A DNA stretch of 64,000 nt from Bradyrhizobium diazoefficiens USDA 110 (GTDB taxonomy: Bacteria; Pseudomonadota; Alphaproteobacteria; Rhizobiales; Xanthobacteraceae). The stretch lies in assembly GCF_000011365.1 (NCBI RefSeq), contig NC_004463.1:6620001-6684000 (forward strand), in the 5' to 3' direction. Both the position numbers and the translations under genes were made by a program. The notes under the pieces are model-generated. The model was not told the origin of the DNA and ran no database searches. It saw only the letters and a list, made by a program, of their open reading frames with translations. Shown here piece by piece: positions 44,461 through 53,045 of this stretch. Numbering within the stretch: position 1 is the stretch's first letter; every line of letters starts with the position of its first letter.

Positions 44461-44941
44461 TGCCCGGCGTCCCCCGCTTCAGATCGCGTTCAATCCTGCT
44501 CTTGATCTCGTCGACGGCGGCACTGGTCTTCATCACATCTGACGTATTGGCTGCATGAGGGGCAGCGTGGCTCGGCGCGTCGGTAGCGTCCGGCTCTAGT
44601 GCAACGCCGGCCATTTTTTCGACTGCTCGAGCGATCTTCCGGAGCGGCGTGCTGAAGTCTGGTAGATCGATCATAGCGAGGAACAGGCCGATTACCCAGA
44701 ATAGGTGGTTGTGCGTGAACAGCGCCAAAAGCCCCAGCATAGCCACGATTTCAAACTGAAACTTCTGCGACTTATGGGCCATCCGCTCCGGCATCGTGTG
44801 CAGGTGCAAATAGAAATTGCCGACCAAAAGAACGGCCCCGATCAAGATAATGCCGACAACCAACATGAGGATATCGGTGTCGTCTGGAGCAGTGATGAAG
44901 CCTGGAAGATGATGAGGTGCAGCCGAATGCAGGTCGCTCAC
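44453..44941 (-). CDS. Small inner-membrane protein coupled to the HlyD-like gene
   Basis: About 162 residues. Two or three hydrophobic helices lie in the first half (ILMLVVGIILIGAVLLVGNF; FEIVAMLGLLALFTHNHLFWVIGLFLAMIDL). The second half is a polar His/Ala/Lys-rich cytoplasmic tail. The GTG at 44941 has GGGGGAG five bases upstream; a GTG two codons earlier is too close to that site. It is translationally coupled to the HlyD-like gene, so the two probably form one complex. I do not recognise the family. Confidence 0.7.
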   Translation of the reverse strand: MSDLHSAAPHHLPGFITAPDDTDILMLVVGIILIGAVLLVGNFYLHLHTMPERMAHKSQKFQFEIVAMLGLLALFTHNHLFWVIGLFLAMIDLPDFSTPLRKIARAVEKMAGVALEPDATDAPSHAAPHAANTSDVMKTSAAVDEIKSRIERDLKRGTPGNA

Positions 44942-45383
44942 GTCCACTCCCCCAAATAACCGGGTGGCACTGTGTTAAAACAGGGCTTGCGGCTTACATA
45001 CTCGCACAATGACGACACTTGGCAAGCTTTGCTTGCAGCAGCGCCATAACAACCTCCAAAGGTCGCTCGGCGCCACCGACGACGCTCGCAGCAGCAATCC
45101 ACGCCTTCTATATGTAACCATCCGATCGGTCTGTTAGGACGGAGATCCGCCGTGAGACAGCGGTGCCGTTCGGACGCCGCTGCGTACGAGGTCGCGGCCA
45201 CTCCAGGAAGGGCGAAGCCCAAAGACCTCATCCTGGACCTCTCGCCGCGCTACACGGCCACACAGTAAACTGGAGTACGTTGCGCGGGCTGCGAATGTCT
45301 ATGTACGCAATCGCACCGCGAATCTATTGCTGGACGTTCTCCGGAAAGACTATAGCCTGAGCAAAACGACGAGGAGGCTTGGC
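44942..45383. other. Divergent intergenic region before the adenylate cyclase gene
   Basis: About 440 bases with no supported gene. GCAAGC (45022-45027) and GCTTGC (45031-45036) form a small hairpin around TTT. The sequence has promoter potential for both the small membrane-protein gene and the cyclase gene, but no clear -35/-10 pair stands out. Confidence 0.4.
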
Positions 45384-47282
45384 ATGTTCACCTTCCGAAC
45401 CTCGATCACACTGGCGGTGATGACGTTTGTCGTCGCGCTCGCTGGGCTGCTGATAGCCATACAAGCCCGCTCGCTGCGCGCGGCGACACATGAAGCCGCG
45501 TCGGCATTCATGGACTCCGCCAGCACCAAGTCGTTGGGCCGTCTGCAGGGCGAACTGAATGCCATCGCGTCGCTGGTGAATGTGTTGGCGACCAGTTCGA
45601 GCGTAGCCGATTCCAATGAAAGGTCGGAGACCGGCCGGGCCATCCCCCTGTTCAAAGCGGCGCTGCAGGAAATGCCGCAGATGGACAGCATCTATGCTGG
45701 CTTCGACAATGGCGCATGGCTGCAGGTGAGGCGCACCAGCAGTCTCAGCGAAGACCAGCGCGACCGGCTGCGGGCGCCGGCGAGCGCCGAATTTGCGATC
45801 AGCTTGATTCGTCCGACGCCAGCTGGCGATCTGCCGATGCGCCGTGTCTTTCAGGACCGTCAGGGCAACGAGGTCGGCGAAATCGACCTGTGGAACTACG
45901 GATACGACGGCCGCAAGCGGTCCTGGTACTGGCAAACGCTGCGGTCGGACCGGCCATATGTTTCGGCACCCTATCTGTCGTTCAGCATCGACGCGCCGGT
46001 GATCACCGTCAGCGCCCCGTTGCGGGGCAAGGTGCCGGGCGTTCTCGCAGCCGATCTCAAGCTCGATACCTTCAGTGCATTCGTCCAGGCGCAACGGCCG
46101 GGCCAGAATGGCACGGTCATGATATTCGACCAAGCCGGCTCGCTCATCGCGCATCCCGAATTTACGGGACTTGTCGAAAGCGCGATGACGCATCCTTCGC
46201 AATCGCAGTTGCCCAGCATCGACGAGATCAATTCCGGAATGGTGGCCTCCGTTGTTCGACGGTCGCATAACCGCGACCACAACGAGGGCCTCATCCGCGA
46301 TGAGGACGGACAGGGCTACCTGTTCAGATTGACGAAGTTCACACTTGGCGAAGGATACAACGGCAGCATCCTGCTGCTGGCTGCCGAGGATGACTTCGTT
46401 CAGAATGTTCGACGGCTCCAGTTTACCGGATTGATCCTCGCGATCATCGTCGGTGCGGCCTTTGTGCCGCTGGTCTGGATGTTCGGCAGCACAATGTCGC
46501 ACTCCCTGAAACGCATCACGGCGCAGGCTGGCCAGCTTCAGACGCTGGCTGAACCCAGCCTCGCGCCGGTAACCTCGTATATTCGCGAGATTCACGAGCT
46601 GGGCAGCACCGTCAATCTGGCGCAGCGGGCGATATGGTCGTTCGCACATTTCGTCCCCAAGGAGATCGTCCGCGGCCTCATCGACAATTCCATCTCCACC
46701 ACGCTCGGCGGCGTCAAACAGGAGATCACGCTGGTCTTCACCGATGTTCAGGGCTTTACGACGATTGCGGAAGCAGCCGATCCCGATGGGTTGATGCGGC
46801 AGACATCGCGGTATTTCTCCGTGATGACGGACGCATTCCTCACCGAGGGCGGCACGGTCGACAAGTTCATCGGCGACGCTGTCATGGTGTTCTGGAATGC
46901 CCCCCATCCACAACCCGACCATGTCGCCCGTGCGTGCCGGGCGACGCTTGCGGCCAAAGCAGCGGGCGAACGGCTCAATGCCGAATTCGCGGCTGAAGGC
47001 CTGACGCCTTTCGTCACAAGGTTCGGCATTCATGTCGGGGAAGCCGTCGTCGGCAATGTAGGATCGTCCGAGCGCATGAATTACACCGCTCTCGGAAACA
47101 CGGTTAATCTTGCCGCACGGCTGGAAGGCCTGAACAAGCAGGTCGGGACAACCGTCCTCGCAAGCGAGGACGTATACTTGCGCGTTCGCGATCAATTCGA
47201 ATTCAAGGCCTTCGATGCGGTCATTGCCAAGGGCATGACAAAAGAAACCCGCATTTTCGAACTCGTCGGAGCTTCGGCATGA
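45384..47282 (+). CDS. Membrane adenylate cyclase (class III) with a periplasmic Cache-type sensor domain
   Basis: 632 residues. Helix 1 (LAVMTFVVALAGLLIAI) and helix 2 (TGLILAIIVGAAFVPLVWMF) bracket a periplasmic domain of about 320 residues with Cache-like features (WYWQTLRSDRPYVSAPYLSF, VISAPL-like VSAPLRGKVPGVLAADLKLDTFS). A HAMP-like linker follows, then a class III cyclase domain. Metal-binding aspartates sit in VFTDVQGFTT and FIGDAVMVFW, the adenine-specifying Lys in DKFIGD, and the transition-state region is TALGNTVNLAARLE. The ATG at 45384 has GAGGAGG upstream. Its stop overlaps the next start (ATGA). cAMP output in response to a periplasmic ligand is expected. Confidence 0.9.
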   Translation: MFTFRTSITLAVMTFVVALAGLLIAIQARSLRAATHEAASAFMDSASTKSLGRLQGELNAIASLVNVLATSSSVADSNERSETGRAIPLFKAALQEMPQMDSIYAGFDNGAWLQVRRTSSLSEDQRDRLRAPASAEFAISLIRPTPAGDLPMRRVFQDRQGNEVGEIDLWNYGYDGRKRSWYWQTLRSDRPYVSAPYLSFSIDAPVITVSAPLRGKVPGVLAADLKLDTFSAFVQAQRPGQNGTVMIFDQAGSLIAHPEFTGLVESAMTHPSQSQLPSIDEINSGMVASVVRRSHNRDHNEGLIRDEDGQGYLFRLTKFTLGEGYNGSILLLAAEDDFVQNVRRLQFTGLILAIIVGAAFVPLVWMFGSTMSHSLKRITAQAGQLQTLAEPSLAPVTSYIREIHELGSTVNLAQRAIWSFAHFVPKEIVRGLIDNSISTTLGGVKQEITLVFTDVQGFTTIAEAADPDGLMRQTSRYFSVMTDAFLTEGGTVDKFIGDAVMVFWNAPHPQPDHVARACRATLAAKAAGERLNAEFAAEGLTPFVTRFGIHVGEAVVGNVGSSERMNYTALGNTVNLAARLEGLNKQVGTTVLASEDVYLRVRDQFEFKAFDAVIAKGMTKETRIFELVGASA

Positions 47283-48559
47283 GGTGGATTTGTTCCTTGC
47301 GCGGGTTCTTTGCCGTGCCGCTCATTCTTTTTGCTTCGATGGCTCATGGCGCCGAAGACACCATTAAGGTCGGCATTCTGCACTCCCTGTCCGGGACCAT
47401 GGCCAACAGCGAATCCGCGCTGAAGGACACGGTTCTGATGATGATTGCGGACCAGAACAAGAAGGGCGGGTTGCTCGGCAGAAAACTGGAGCCGGTCGTC
47501 GCCGACCCCGCTTCGGACTGGGACGCATTCACCGACAAGGCGCGCGAGTTGCTCGCGAACGAAAAGGTCGCGGTCGTGTTCGGTTGCTGGACCTCAACAT
47601 CCAGAAAAGCCGTCATTCCGGTGTTCGAGCGACTGAACGGCCTGCTTTTCTATCCGGTTCAGCACGAAGGTGAGGAAAGCTCGCGGAACGTCTTCTACAC
47701 CGGCGCGGCGCCGAGCCAGCAGGCGATTCCGGCCGTTCGCTACTTGATGAGCAAGGAGGGAGGCGGTATTCGCCGCTGGGTCCTCCTCGGAACCGAAAGC
47801 GACTATCCGCGCATGACCAACCGGATCCTCGGCGCATACCTCGCCGCGGAAGGCGTGAATGCCGAGGACGTCACCACGATCTATGCGCCGCTTGGCCATT
47901 CGGACTGGCGCGAGATCGTCGAGAAGATCAAGGTCCTTGGCTCACAGGGTAAAAAGACCGCCGTGATTTCAACCATCAGCGGAGATGCTAACGGCCATCT
48001 GTACAACGAATTGGCGGCCCAGCAGGTTGAGGCCCGCAAGATTCCTGTCATGGGGCTCTCCGTTACAGCACGAGAATTGCGAGGTGTAGACGTCAGCCGG
48101 CTTGTTGGGCACATGGCGGCGCGGAGCTACTTCCAGTCGGTCACGACGCCGGAGAACGACGCATTCGTCAAGATGTGGACCGACTTCAACGAGCAGCGCG
48201 ACAACATCACGAACGATCCGATGGAGGCGACCTTCATCGGCTTCCGGATGTGGGCGCAGGCCGTCACTCAGGCAGGTACATCAGACGCGAATGCGGTCCG
48301 TCAGGCTATGTACGGTCAGAGGATCAAGGCGCCGAGCGGTTTTGAGGTGGTGATGAATACCAATCATCATCTTTCCAAGCCCGCGATGATCGGCAAGCTC
48401 AATCCGGATGGCAGGTTCGACGTGGTCTGGCGCTCGATCAACCCGATCAAGGCTTCGGTCTGGAGCCGCTACATTCCAGAGAGCGCAAAGCTTACCGCCG
48501 ACTGGACATTTCCGTGGGTATGCGGCGGGTGCGCCGAGCCGACATTCAAGGAATGGTGA
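47279..48559 (+). CDS. Urea/amide-type periplasmic binding protein (UrtA/AmiC-like), orphan
   Basis: 426 residues with signal peptide MRWICSLRGFFAVPLILF...MAHG. IKVGILHSLSGTMANSESALKDTVLMMI, VVFGCWTSTSRKAVIPVFE and LLFYPVQHEGEESSRNVFYTGAAPSQQ are the hallmarks of the UrtA/FmdD/AmiC group, which binds urea or short amides. No UrtBCDE genes accompany it. Instead its ATG overlaps the adenylate cyclase stop, so the two are made together. A role as periplasmic ligand receptor for the cyclase is the simplest reading. The C-terminus (WVCGGCAEPTFKEW) is intact, 31 bases before the IS left end. Confidence 0.88.
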   Translation: MRWICSLRGFFAVPLILFASMAHGAEDTIKVGILHSLSGTMANSESALKDTVLMMIADQNKKGGLLGRKLEPVVADPASDWDAFTDKARELLANEKVAVVFGCWTSTSRKAVIPVFERLNGLLFYPVQHEGEESSRNVFYTGAAPSQQAIPAVRYLMSKEGGGIRRWVLLGTESDYPRMTNRILGAYLAAEGVNAEDVTTIYAPLGHSDWREIVEKIKVLGSQGKKTAVISTISGDANGHLYNELAAQQVEARKIPVMGLSVTARELRGVDVSRLVGHMAARSYFQSVTTPENDAFVKMWTDFNEQRDNITNDPMEATFIGFRMWAQAVTQAGTSDANAVRQAMYGQRIKAPSGFEVVMNTNHHLSKPAMIGKLNPDGRFDVVWRSINPIKASVWSRYIPESAKLTADWTFPWVCGGCAEPTFKEW

Positions 48560-48592
48560 ACCAGATTGGTGCGGCCTGGAGTCCGCTAATGG

Positions 48593-48607
48593 GATGGTCC
48601 GGCCGTG
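48593..48607 (+). repeat. Left subterminal inverted repeat of the IS
   Basis: ATGGTCCGGCCGTGC; its exact reverse complement is at 50147-50161. The bases outward on either side no longer match, which fixes the repeat at 15 bases. Directly inside, GCCCCGCCAGC and GCTGGCCAGGGGC (48613-48640) can form a bulged hairpin before the transposase ATG. Confidence 0.9.
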
Positions 48608-48661
48608 CTCCTGCCCCGCCAGCGATAAGCTGGCCAGGGGCGCCAAGACAAGGAGCACGCC

Positions 48662-49726
48662 ATGTCCCAGACACCCAGTACTGCGATCGCCGTGATCGGC
48701 ATCGATATCGGCAAAAACTCGTTCCACGTCGTGGGCCACGATACGCGCGGCGCCATCGTGCTGCGGCAAAAGTGGTCGCGTGGCCAGGTGGAGGCGCGGC
48801 TCGCCAATATGCAGCCTTGCCTGATCGGCATGGAAGCCTGCGTCGGCGCACATCATTTGAGCCGCAAACTCGCATCGCTAGGTCACGATGCCAGGTTGAT
48901 GCCGGCCAAATATGTCCGCCCTTATAGCAAAGGACCGAAGAACGACTTCAATGATGCCGAAGCGATTGCCGAAGCCGTGCAACGCCCGACGATGAAGTTC
49001 GTGGCGACCAAGACCGCGGAGCAACTGGATCTGCAGGCGCTGCATCGGGTGCGCGAGCGGCTGGTGTCGCAACGCACCGGCATCATCAACCAGATTCGCG
49101 CCTTCATGCTGGAACGCGGGATCGCGGTGCGCCAGGGTATCGGCTTCCTGCGCACAGAACTGCCCACCATCCTTGCCACGCGCACCGATGCCCTGTCGCC
49201 ACGCATGTTGCGTGTCATCGAGGAGTTGGCAGGCGACTGGCGCCGGCTGGATCAGCGCATCGATAGCCTCTCCGGCGAGATCGAAGCACTGGCCCGTCAA
49301 GATCAGGCATGTTCGCGCCTGATGACGGTGCCTGGCATCGGGCCGATCATTTCGAGCGCCATGGTAGCCGCGATCGGCACTGGAGACGTCTTCTCCAAAG
49401 GCCGTGACTTCGGCGCCTGGCTCGGACTGGTGCCCAAGCAGATCTCGACGGGAGACCGCACGATCCTCGGCAAAATCTCAAGGCGCGGCAATCGCTACCT
49501 GCGCGTTCTGTTCGTGCAGGCGGCATGGGTGGTGCTGGTCAGGATCAAGAACTGGGAACGTTACGGACTCAGATCCTGGATCGAAGCCGCCAAGAAGCGA
49601 TTGCACCACAACGTGCTAGCGATCGCACTCGCCAACAAGCTTGCCCGCATCGCCTGGGCGGTGCTGGCTAAAGGACGCGCCTTCGAGCTGACAAGGACCA
49701 ACGATGCAGACGTCCAATCCGCTTGA
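48662..49726 (+). CDS. IS110/IS1111-family transposase (DEDD recombinase)
   Basis: 354 residues. The RuvC-like DEDD domain has Asp15 (GIDIGKNSFH), Glu58 (IGMEACVGAHH), Asp95 and Asp98 (KNDFNDAEAIAEA). The C-terminal Tnp_20 domain follows, with LMTVPGIGPIISSAMVAAIG, FGAWLGLVPKQIS-TGDR and ISRRGNRYLRVLFVQAA; its conserved Ser lies in QISTGDR. Length and motifs are complete, so the enzyme may be active. AAGGAGC precedes the ATG. Members of this family cut and join DNA under guidance of an RNA made from the element's own non-coding end. Confidence 0.95.
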   Translation: MSQTPSTAIAVIGIDIGKNSFHVVGHDTRGAIVLRQKWSRGQVEARLANMQPCLIGMEACVGAHHLSRKLASLGHDARLMPAKYVRPYSKGPKNDFNDAEAIAEAVQRPTMKFVATKTAEQLDLQALHRVRERLVSQRTGIINQIRAFMLERGIAVRQGIGFLRTELPTILATRTDALSPRMLRVIEELAGDWRRLDQRIDSLSGEIEALARQDQACSRLMTVPGIGPIISSAMVAAIGTGDVFSKGRDFGAWLGLVPKQISTGDRTILGKISRRGNRYLRVLFVQAAWVVLVRIKNWERYGLRSWIEAAKKRLHHNVLAIALANKLARIAWAVLAKGRAFELTRTNDADVQSA

Positions 49727-49743
49727 TCGTCGCGCCGTGCTCG

Positions 49744-49816
49744 GGGCGGTCAAGGCGCGGCCTGGCAACGCCGGAGCCAGCCGCAAGCAAAGCGCAACGG
49801 CCGGCCTTGACCGCCC
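49744..49816 (+). other. Long hairpin just downstream of the transposase gene
   Basis: GGGCGGTCAAGGC (49744-49756) and GCCTTGACCGCCC (49804-49816) are perfect 13-base inverted arms with a 47-base GC-rich loop, starting 17 bases after the transposase stop. It could end or protect the transposase message, or mark the 5' part of the RNA from the right non-coding end. Confidence 0.6.
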
Positions 49817-49982
49817 GTGCGCGCGACGCGACGCACGTCCTGCGGGCCGGGACGAAGGAACGGCCCCCGGCTCGAACACAGGAACTGCGAGGTAGGAGGA
49901 GCAAGCGATGACGTAACCCCATCAACAGGTTCCAGCCAAGGTCTGCGAGAGGATGAGACGAGATGGAGGTTCGGTCTTCCCG

Positions 49983-50049
49983 GCGCATGCGAACACTGGT
50001 GACCCAAATGGCCCAATCGAGGCCTGTCCGCTAATGAGAACGCACGCGC
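49983..50049 (+). ncRNA. Candidate target-binding loop of an IS1111 bridge (seek) RNA
   Basis: A basal stem pairs GCGCATGCG (49983-49991) with CGCACGCGC (50041-50049), one mismatch. An apical stem pairs GGCC (50010-50013) with GGCC (50021-50024) around CAATCGA. The open strands between them match the insertion site. The 3' strand contains GTCCGCTAATG (50026-50036), identical to the left flank at 48580-48590. The 5' strand contains GTGACCCAAAT (49999-50009), complementary to the right flank ATTCGGGTCAC (50164-50174) at 10 of 11 positions. That geometry is the one described for guide loops of this family. RNA ends are unknown. Confidence 0.6.
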
Positions 50050-50146
50050 GCTGATATCCATGATGGCCCGGAGAGAATGCTCCAATCAAAGGCCGGATAC
50101 ATTGATGCAAGACCACTCACCACCTGATCGACGAACCTCTTGCTAC

Positions 50147-50161
50147 GCACGGCCGGACCAT
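50147..50161 (-). repeat. Right subterminal inverted repeat of the IS
   Basis: GCACGGCCGGACCAT, the exact reverse complement of 48593-48607. A related GGCCGGATACATT sits 60 bases inward (50091-50103), like the terminus plus flank (GGCCGGACCATACATT) with CCA missing. It may belong to the donor-recognition part of the guide RNA. Confidence 0.9.
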
Positions 50162-50264
50162 ACATTCGGGTCACAAGCCGCCGATCACACTCAAGGTGGC
50201 AGACTTCCGCTTTGCGTTGGTAAGCCGACTTTATGAGTACATGCCCTAGGCGCAGATCGTCGCC

Positions 50265-51071
50265 CTATTTGTGCAATTGGGTGAGACCGGTCGGCGGACC
50301 GTCGACCGCGGTCCAGCCGCCATCGACGAACAGCGTGCTGCCGCTGACATAGCTGGCCGCGTCCGAGGCGAGATAGGCCACCGCCGTTGCGACCTCGTCG
50401 GCGCTGCTCCAGCGGTTGAACACGGTGTGGCCGGCGTAGAGATTGTAGATGTCGGGCCGCTGCTTGAACGGGCCGGTGAGCGCGGTCTCGGCGATGCTCG
50501 GCGCGATGGCGTTGACGCGCACGCCGGCATGACCGACCTCGGAGGCAAAGCCCTTCACCAGGAGGCCGATCGCCGCCTTGGTCGAGCCGTAGACGCCAAG
50601 GCCCGGTTCGATGGTCACCGCACGCACCGACGAGCAGGCGATGATGCTGCCGCCCTTCTGCCCGACCATGATGCGGCCGAAAGCCTGGAAGAACCAGACC
50701 GTGCCCTTGACGTTGAGGTTAAGGACACGGTCGAGATCCTCCTCGGTGTAGTCGAGGATGGTCTTGCGGATGTTGAGCCCGGGCGTCGTCACGGCAATGT
50801 CGAGCCGCGGGAACTTCTGCATCACGCTCTTGGCGAGCGCGTTGACGTCCGCAGCGATCGCGGCGTCGCAGCTAGCAGCTTCCGCCCAGCCACCCTTGTC
50901 GCGAATGCCCGCGGCGGTCGCTTCCGCTGCATCGAGCGCCCGATCGGCGCAGACGACACGGGCGCCGAGCCCGGCCAGTGCTTCGGCCGACGACTTGCCG
51001 ATGCCCGAGGCGGCGCCGAGCACGACGGCCGTCTTGCCGGTGAGATCGAAGAGCTTGCGATAGTCGGTCAC
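50265..51071 (-). CDS. Short-chain dehydrogenase/reductase (SDR)
   Basis: 268 residues, classical SDR. The NAD(P) site is GAASGIGKSSAEAL with acidic Asp in VVCADRAL, which favours NAD. The active site is Ser in IACSSVRAV and YGSTK (Tyr/Lys). The C-terminus GSTLFVDGGWTAVDG is typical. GTG at 51071 with GGGAG upstream. It lies 78 bases downstream of dctM on the same strand, so it probably belongs to the TRAP transporter operon and oxidises the imported compound. Confidence 0.9.
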   Translation of the reverse strand: MTDYRKLFDLTGKTAVVLGAASGIGKSSAEALAGLGARVVCADRALDAAEATAAGIRDKGGWAEAASCDAAIAADVNALAKSVMQKFPRLDIAVTTPGLNIRKTILDYTEEDLDRVLNLNVKGTVWFFQAFGRIMVGQKGGSIIACSSVRAVTIEPGLGVYGSTKAAIGLLVKGFASEVGHAGVRVNAIAPSIAETALTGPFKQRPDIYNLYAGHTVFNRWSSADEVATAVAYLASDAASYVSGSTLFVDGGWTAVDGPPTGLTQLHK

Positions 51072-51149
51072 GGACAGATTCTCCCTGTTGTTGTGACGCA
51101 AACTACGCAAGCCCGCTGCGCCGGCCAAGTGCCGGCGCGCGCACGGCAG

Positions 51150-52442
51150 CTATCCCTTGTATCCCATCAGCAGGCGCGGCAGCCACAGCGAGAATGCGGG
51201 AACGTAAGTGACGAACATCAGCGCCGCGATCAGCGCGGCGTAGAACGGCAGGATGGTGCGCATCACCGCGCCCACCGAGATGCCGCCGATGGCGCAGCCC
51301 ACGAACTGCGTCGTTCCGACCGGCGGAGTGTTCAGCCCCAGCGCGCAGTTGATCAGCATCAGCATGCCGAACTGCACGGGATCCATGCCCGCCTTCATCG
51401 CGATCGGCAGGAAGATCGGGGTGCAGATCAGGATGGTCGCCGCCATGTCCATGAACGTGCCGAGCACGAACAGGATGACGTTGATGAGCAGGAAGATGAT
51501 CCAGGGCTGCGTGGACACCTTGCTCATCAGGTCGCCGGCGAAATCGGCCACCTCGTAGAGTCCCATCAGATACTGGAACATGGTGGAGACGCCGATCAGC
51601 AGCAGCACCACGCCCGTCGTCTTCACCGCCTTGGCGGCGGCCCGCAGGAAGTTCGGCAGGGTCATGGTGCGGTAGATGAAGAACGTCAGCAGGATCGTGT
51701 AGGTGACCGCGACCGCTGCGGATTCAGTTGCCGTGAAGACGCCGGACAGGATGCCGGCCAGAATGATGCCGACGATCAGCAGGCCGGGCAGCGCCGCCGC
51801 GAAGGAACGGAAAACCTCGGACCAGCCCGGAAACTTGCCGGCCGGATAGCCGCGCTTCACCGCGACCGCGTAAGCGGCGACCAGCATGCACACCATCAGC
51901 ACGAGCGCCGGCAGCAGGCCGGCGGCGATCAGCGCGCCGATCGATACCTTGCCGCCGGCGGCCAGGGCATAGATGATCATATTGTGGCTGGTCGGCATCA
52001 AGGCTCCGACCAGCGAGGCGTGGGTGGTGACGTTGACGGCGTAGTCGGTGTCGAAACCTTCCTTTTTCATCATCGGGATCATCACCGCGCCCATCGCCGA
52101 CACGTCGGCCACGGGCGAACCGGATACGCCGCCGAACAGCGTGCAGGCGACCACGTTCGACATGCCGAGCCCGCCGCGGATGTGTCCGACGAGATTCTTG
52201 GCGAGCTGCACGATCTTGTCGGCGACGCCGCCATGCAGCATCAGCTCACCGCTGAAGACGAAGAACGGAATGGCGAGGAACGAGAAGATGTTCATCCCCG
52301 ACATCATCTGCTGGAAGATGACGGCAACCGGCAGCCCCTCGTAGAGGATGGTGCAGATCGCCGAGAGGCCGATCGCGAAGGCGACCGGAACGCCGAGGAT
52401 CAGGAAGCCGAAGAAGGAGGCGCCGAGGATGATCAGTTCCAT
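51150..52442 (-). CDS. dctM: TRAP transporter large permease DctM
   Basis: 430 residues, about 12 helices; the ion-coupled permease of a TRAP uptake system. Family stretches include FFGFLILGVPVAFAIGLSAI, FSFLAIPFFVFSGELMLHGG, VACTLFGGVSGSPVADVSAMG and NCALGLNTPPVGTTQFVGCAIG. Its start overlaps the end of dctQ by ten bases. It acts with the DctQ subunit and the periplasmic DctP receptor encoded just upstream. Confidence 0.94.
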   Translation of the reverse strand: MELIILGASFFGFLILGVPVAFAIGLSAICTILYEGLPVAVIFQQMMSGMNIFSFLAIPFFVFSGELMLHGGVADKIVQLAKNLVGHIRGGLGMSNVVACTLFGGVSGSPVADVSAMGAVMIPMMKKEGFDTDYAVNVTTHASLVGALMPTSHNMIIYALAAGGKVSIGALIAAGLLPALVLMVCMLVAAYAVAVKRGYPAGKFPGWSEVFRSFAAALPGLLIVGIILAGILSGVFTATESAAVAVTYTILLTFFIYRTMTLPNFLRAAAKAVKTTGVVLLLIGVSTMFQYLMGLYEVADFAGDLMSKVSTQPWIIFLLINVILFVLGTFMDMAATILICTPIFLPIAMKAGMDPVQFGMLMLINCALGLNTPPVGTTQFVGCAIGGISVGAVMRTILPFYAALIAALMFVTYVPAFSLWLPRLLMGYKG

Positions 52443-52981
52443 GAGGGGACGACCTCTTCGCCGCGCAGGAGAGCAATGATGTGCTCGATTGAAAAGGACA
52501 CGATCAGGACGCCGGAGGCGATCAGCGGGACGTAGCGGATGACCTCGGGAAGGCCGAGATTGGGAATCTTCACGGTGCCGACCGACGCCCCGAGGATCCA
52601 GCCGTTGTAGGCCATCGCAACGCCGAACACGGCGACCAGAACGTGGATCACGAGCTCGATCTTCTCACGCACATTATCCGGAAGCATCACCAGCAGGCTG
52701 TCCATGCCGATGTGTCCGGCATCGCGCACGCCGACGGCGGCGCCGATCAGCGTGACATACAGGATCAGGACCAGCGCAAGGTTCTCCGTCCAGGTCGGGC
52801 TGGAGTTGAGCACGTAACGTCCGAACACCTGGTAGAACACGATGGTGACGATGACGAGCAGGCCGGTCACGGACAGGTACATGCCCACGCGCGCAACGGG
52901 GGCATTGATCCGCGACAGCAGGCCGGTGGACGGGCGTCCGGCGACCTCCTGCTCGTGGCTTGCGACGTGAGGGTCGGTCAT
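52433..52981 (-). CDS. dctQ: TRAP transporter small permease DctQ
   Basis: 182 residues with four hydrophobic helices. FYQVFGRYVLNSSPTWTENLALVLILYVTLIGAA and GHIGMDSLLVMLP are typical of DctQ. The N-terminal 35 residues are polar. It lies between dctP (64 bases upstream) and dctM (overlapping), giving a standard dctPQM order. Confidence 0.92.
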   Translation of the reverse strand: MTDPHVASHEQEVAGRPSTGLLSRINAPVARVGMYLSVTGLLVIVTIVFYQVFGRYVLNSSPTWTENLALVLILYVTLIGAAVGVRDAGHIGMDSLLVMLPDNVREKIELVIHVLVAVFGVAMAYNGWILGASVGTVKIPNLGLPEVIRYVPLIASGVLIVSFSIEHIIALLRGEEVVPSWN

Positions 52982-53045
52982 TCCCGCATCTCCCTGCGAG
53001 GGTCCGGTGTCACCTCGCGGCGACGCCGGACCCGACGCTGTGGCC

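Larger units (their letters stand above)
48591..50163 (+). mobile_element. IS1111-type insertion sequence (IS110 family), apparently complete
   Basis: About 1.57 kb. It carries one DEDD transposase gene, a short left non-coding end and a long right non-coding end of about 430 bases. The subterminal inverted repeats are 15 bases and perfect (48593-48607 and 50147-50161), a trait of the IS1111 subgroup. The exact ends are uncertain by a few bases because this family makes no standard target duplication. It inserted between the binding-protein gene and an SDR gene without breaking either. A candidate guide RNA loop is described at 49983-50049. Confidence 0.88.

Noticed and set aside
48580..50036. 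GTCCGCTAATG at 48580 and 50026 as a target-site duplication
   Set aside because: The second copy lies inside the inverted repeats, so it cannot be a flanking duplication; a guide-RNA match explains it better.
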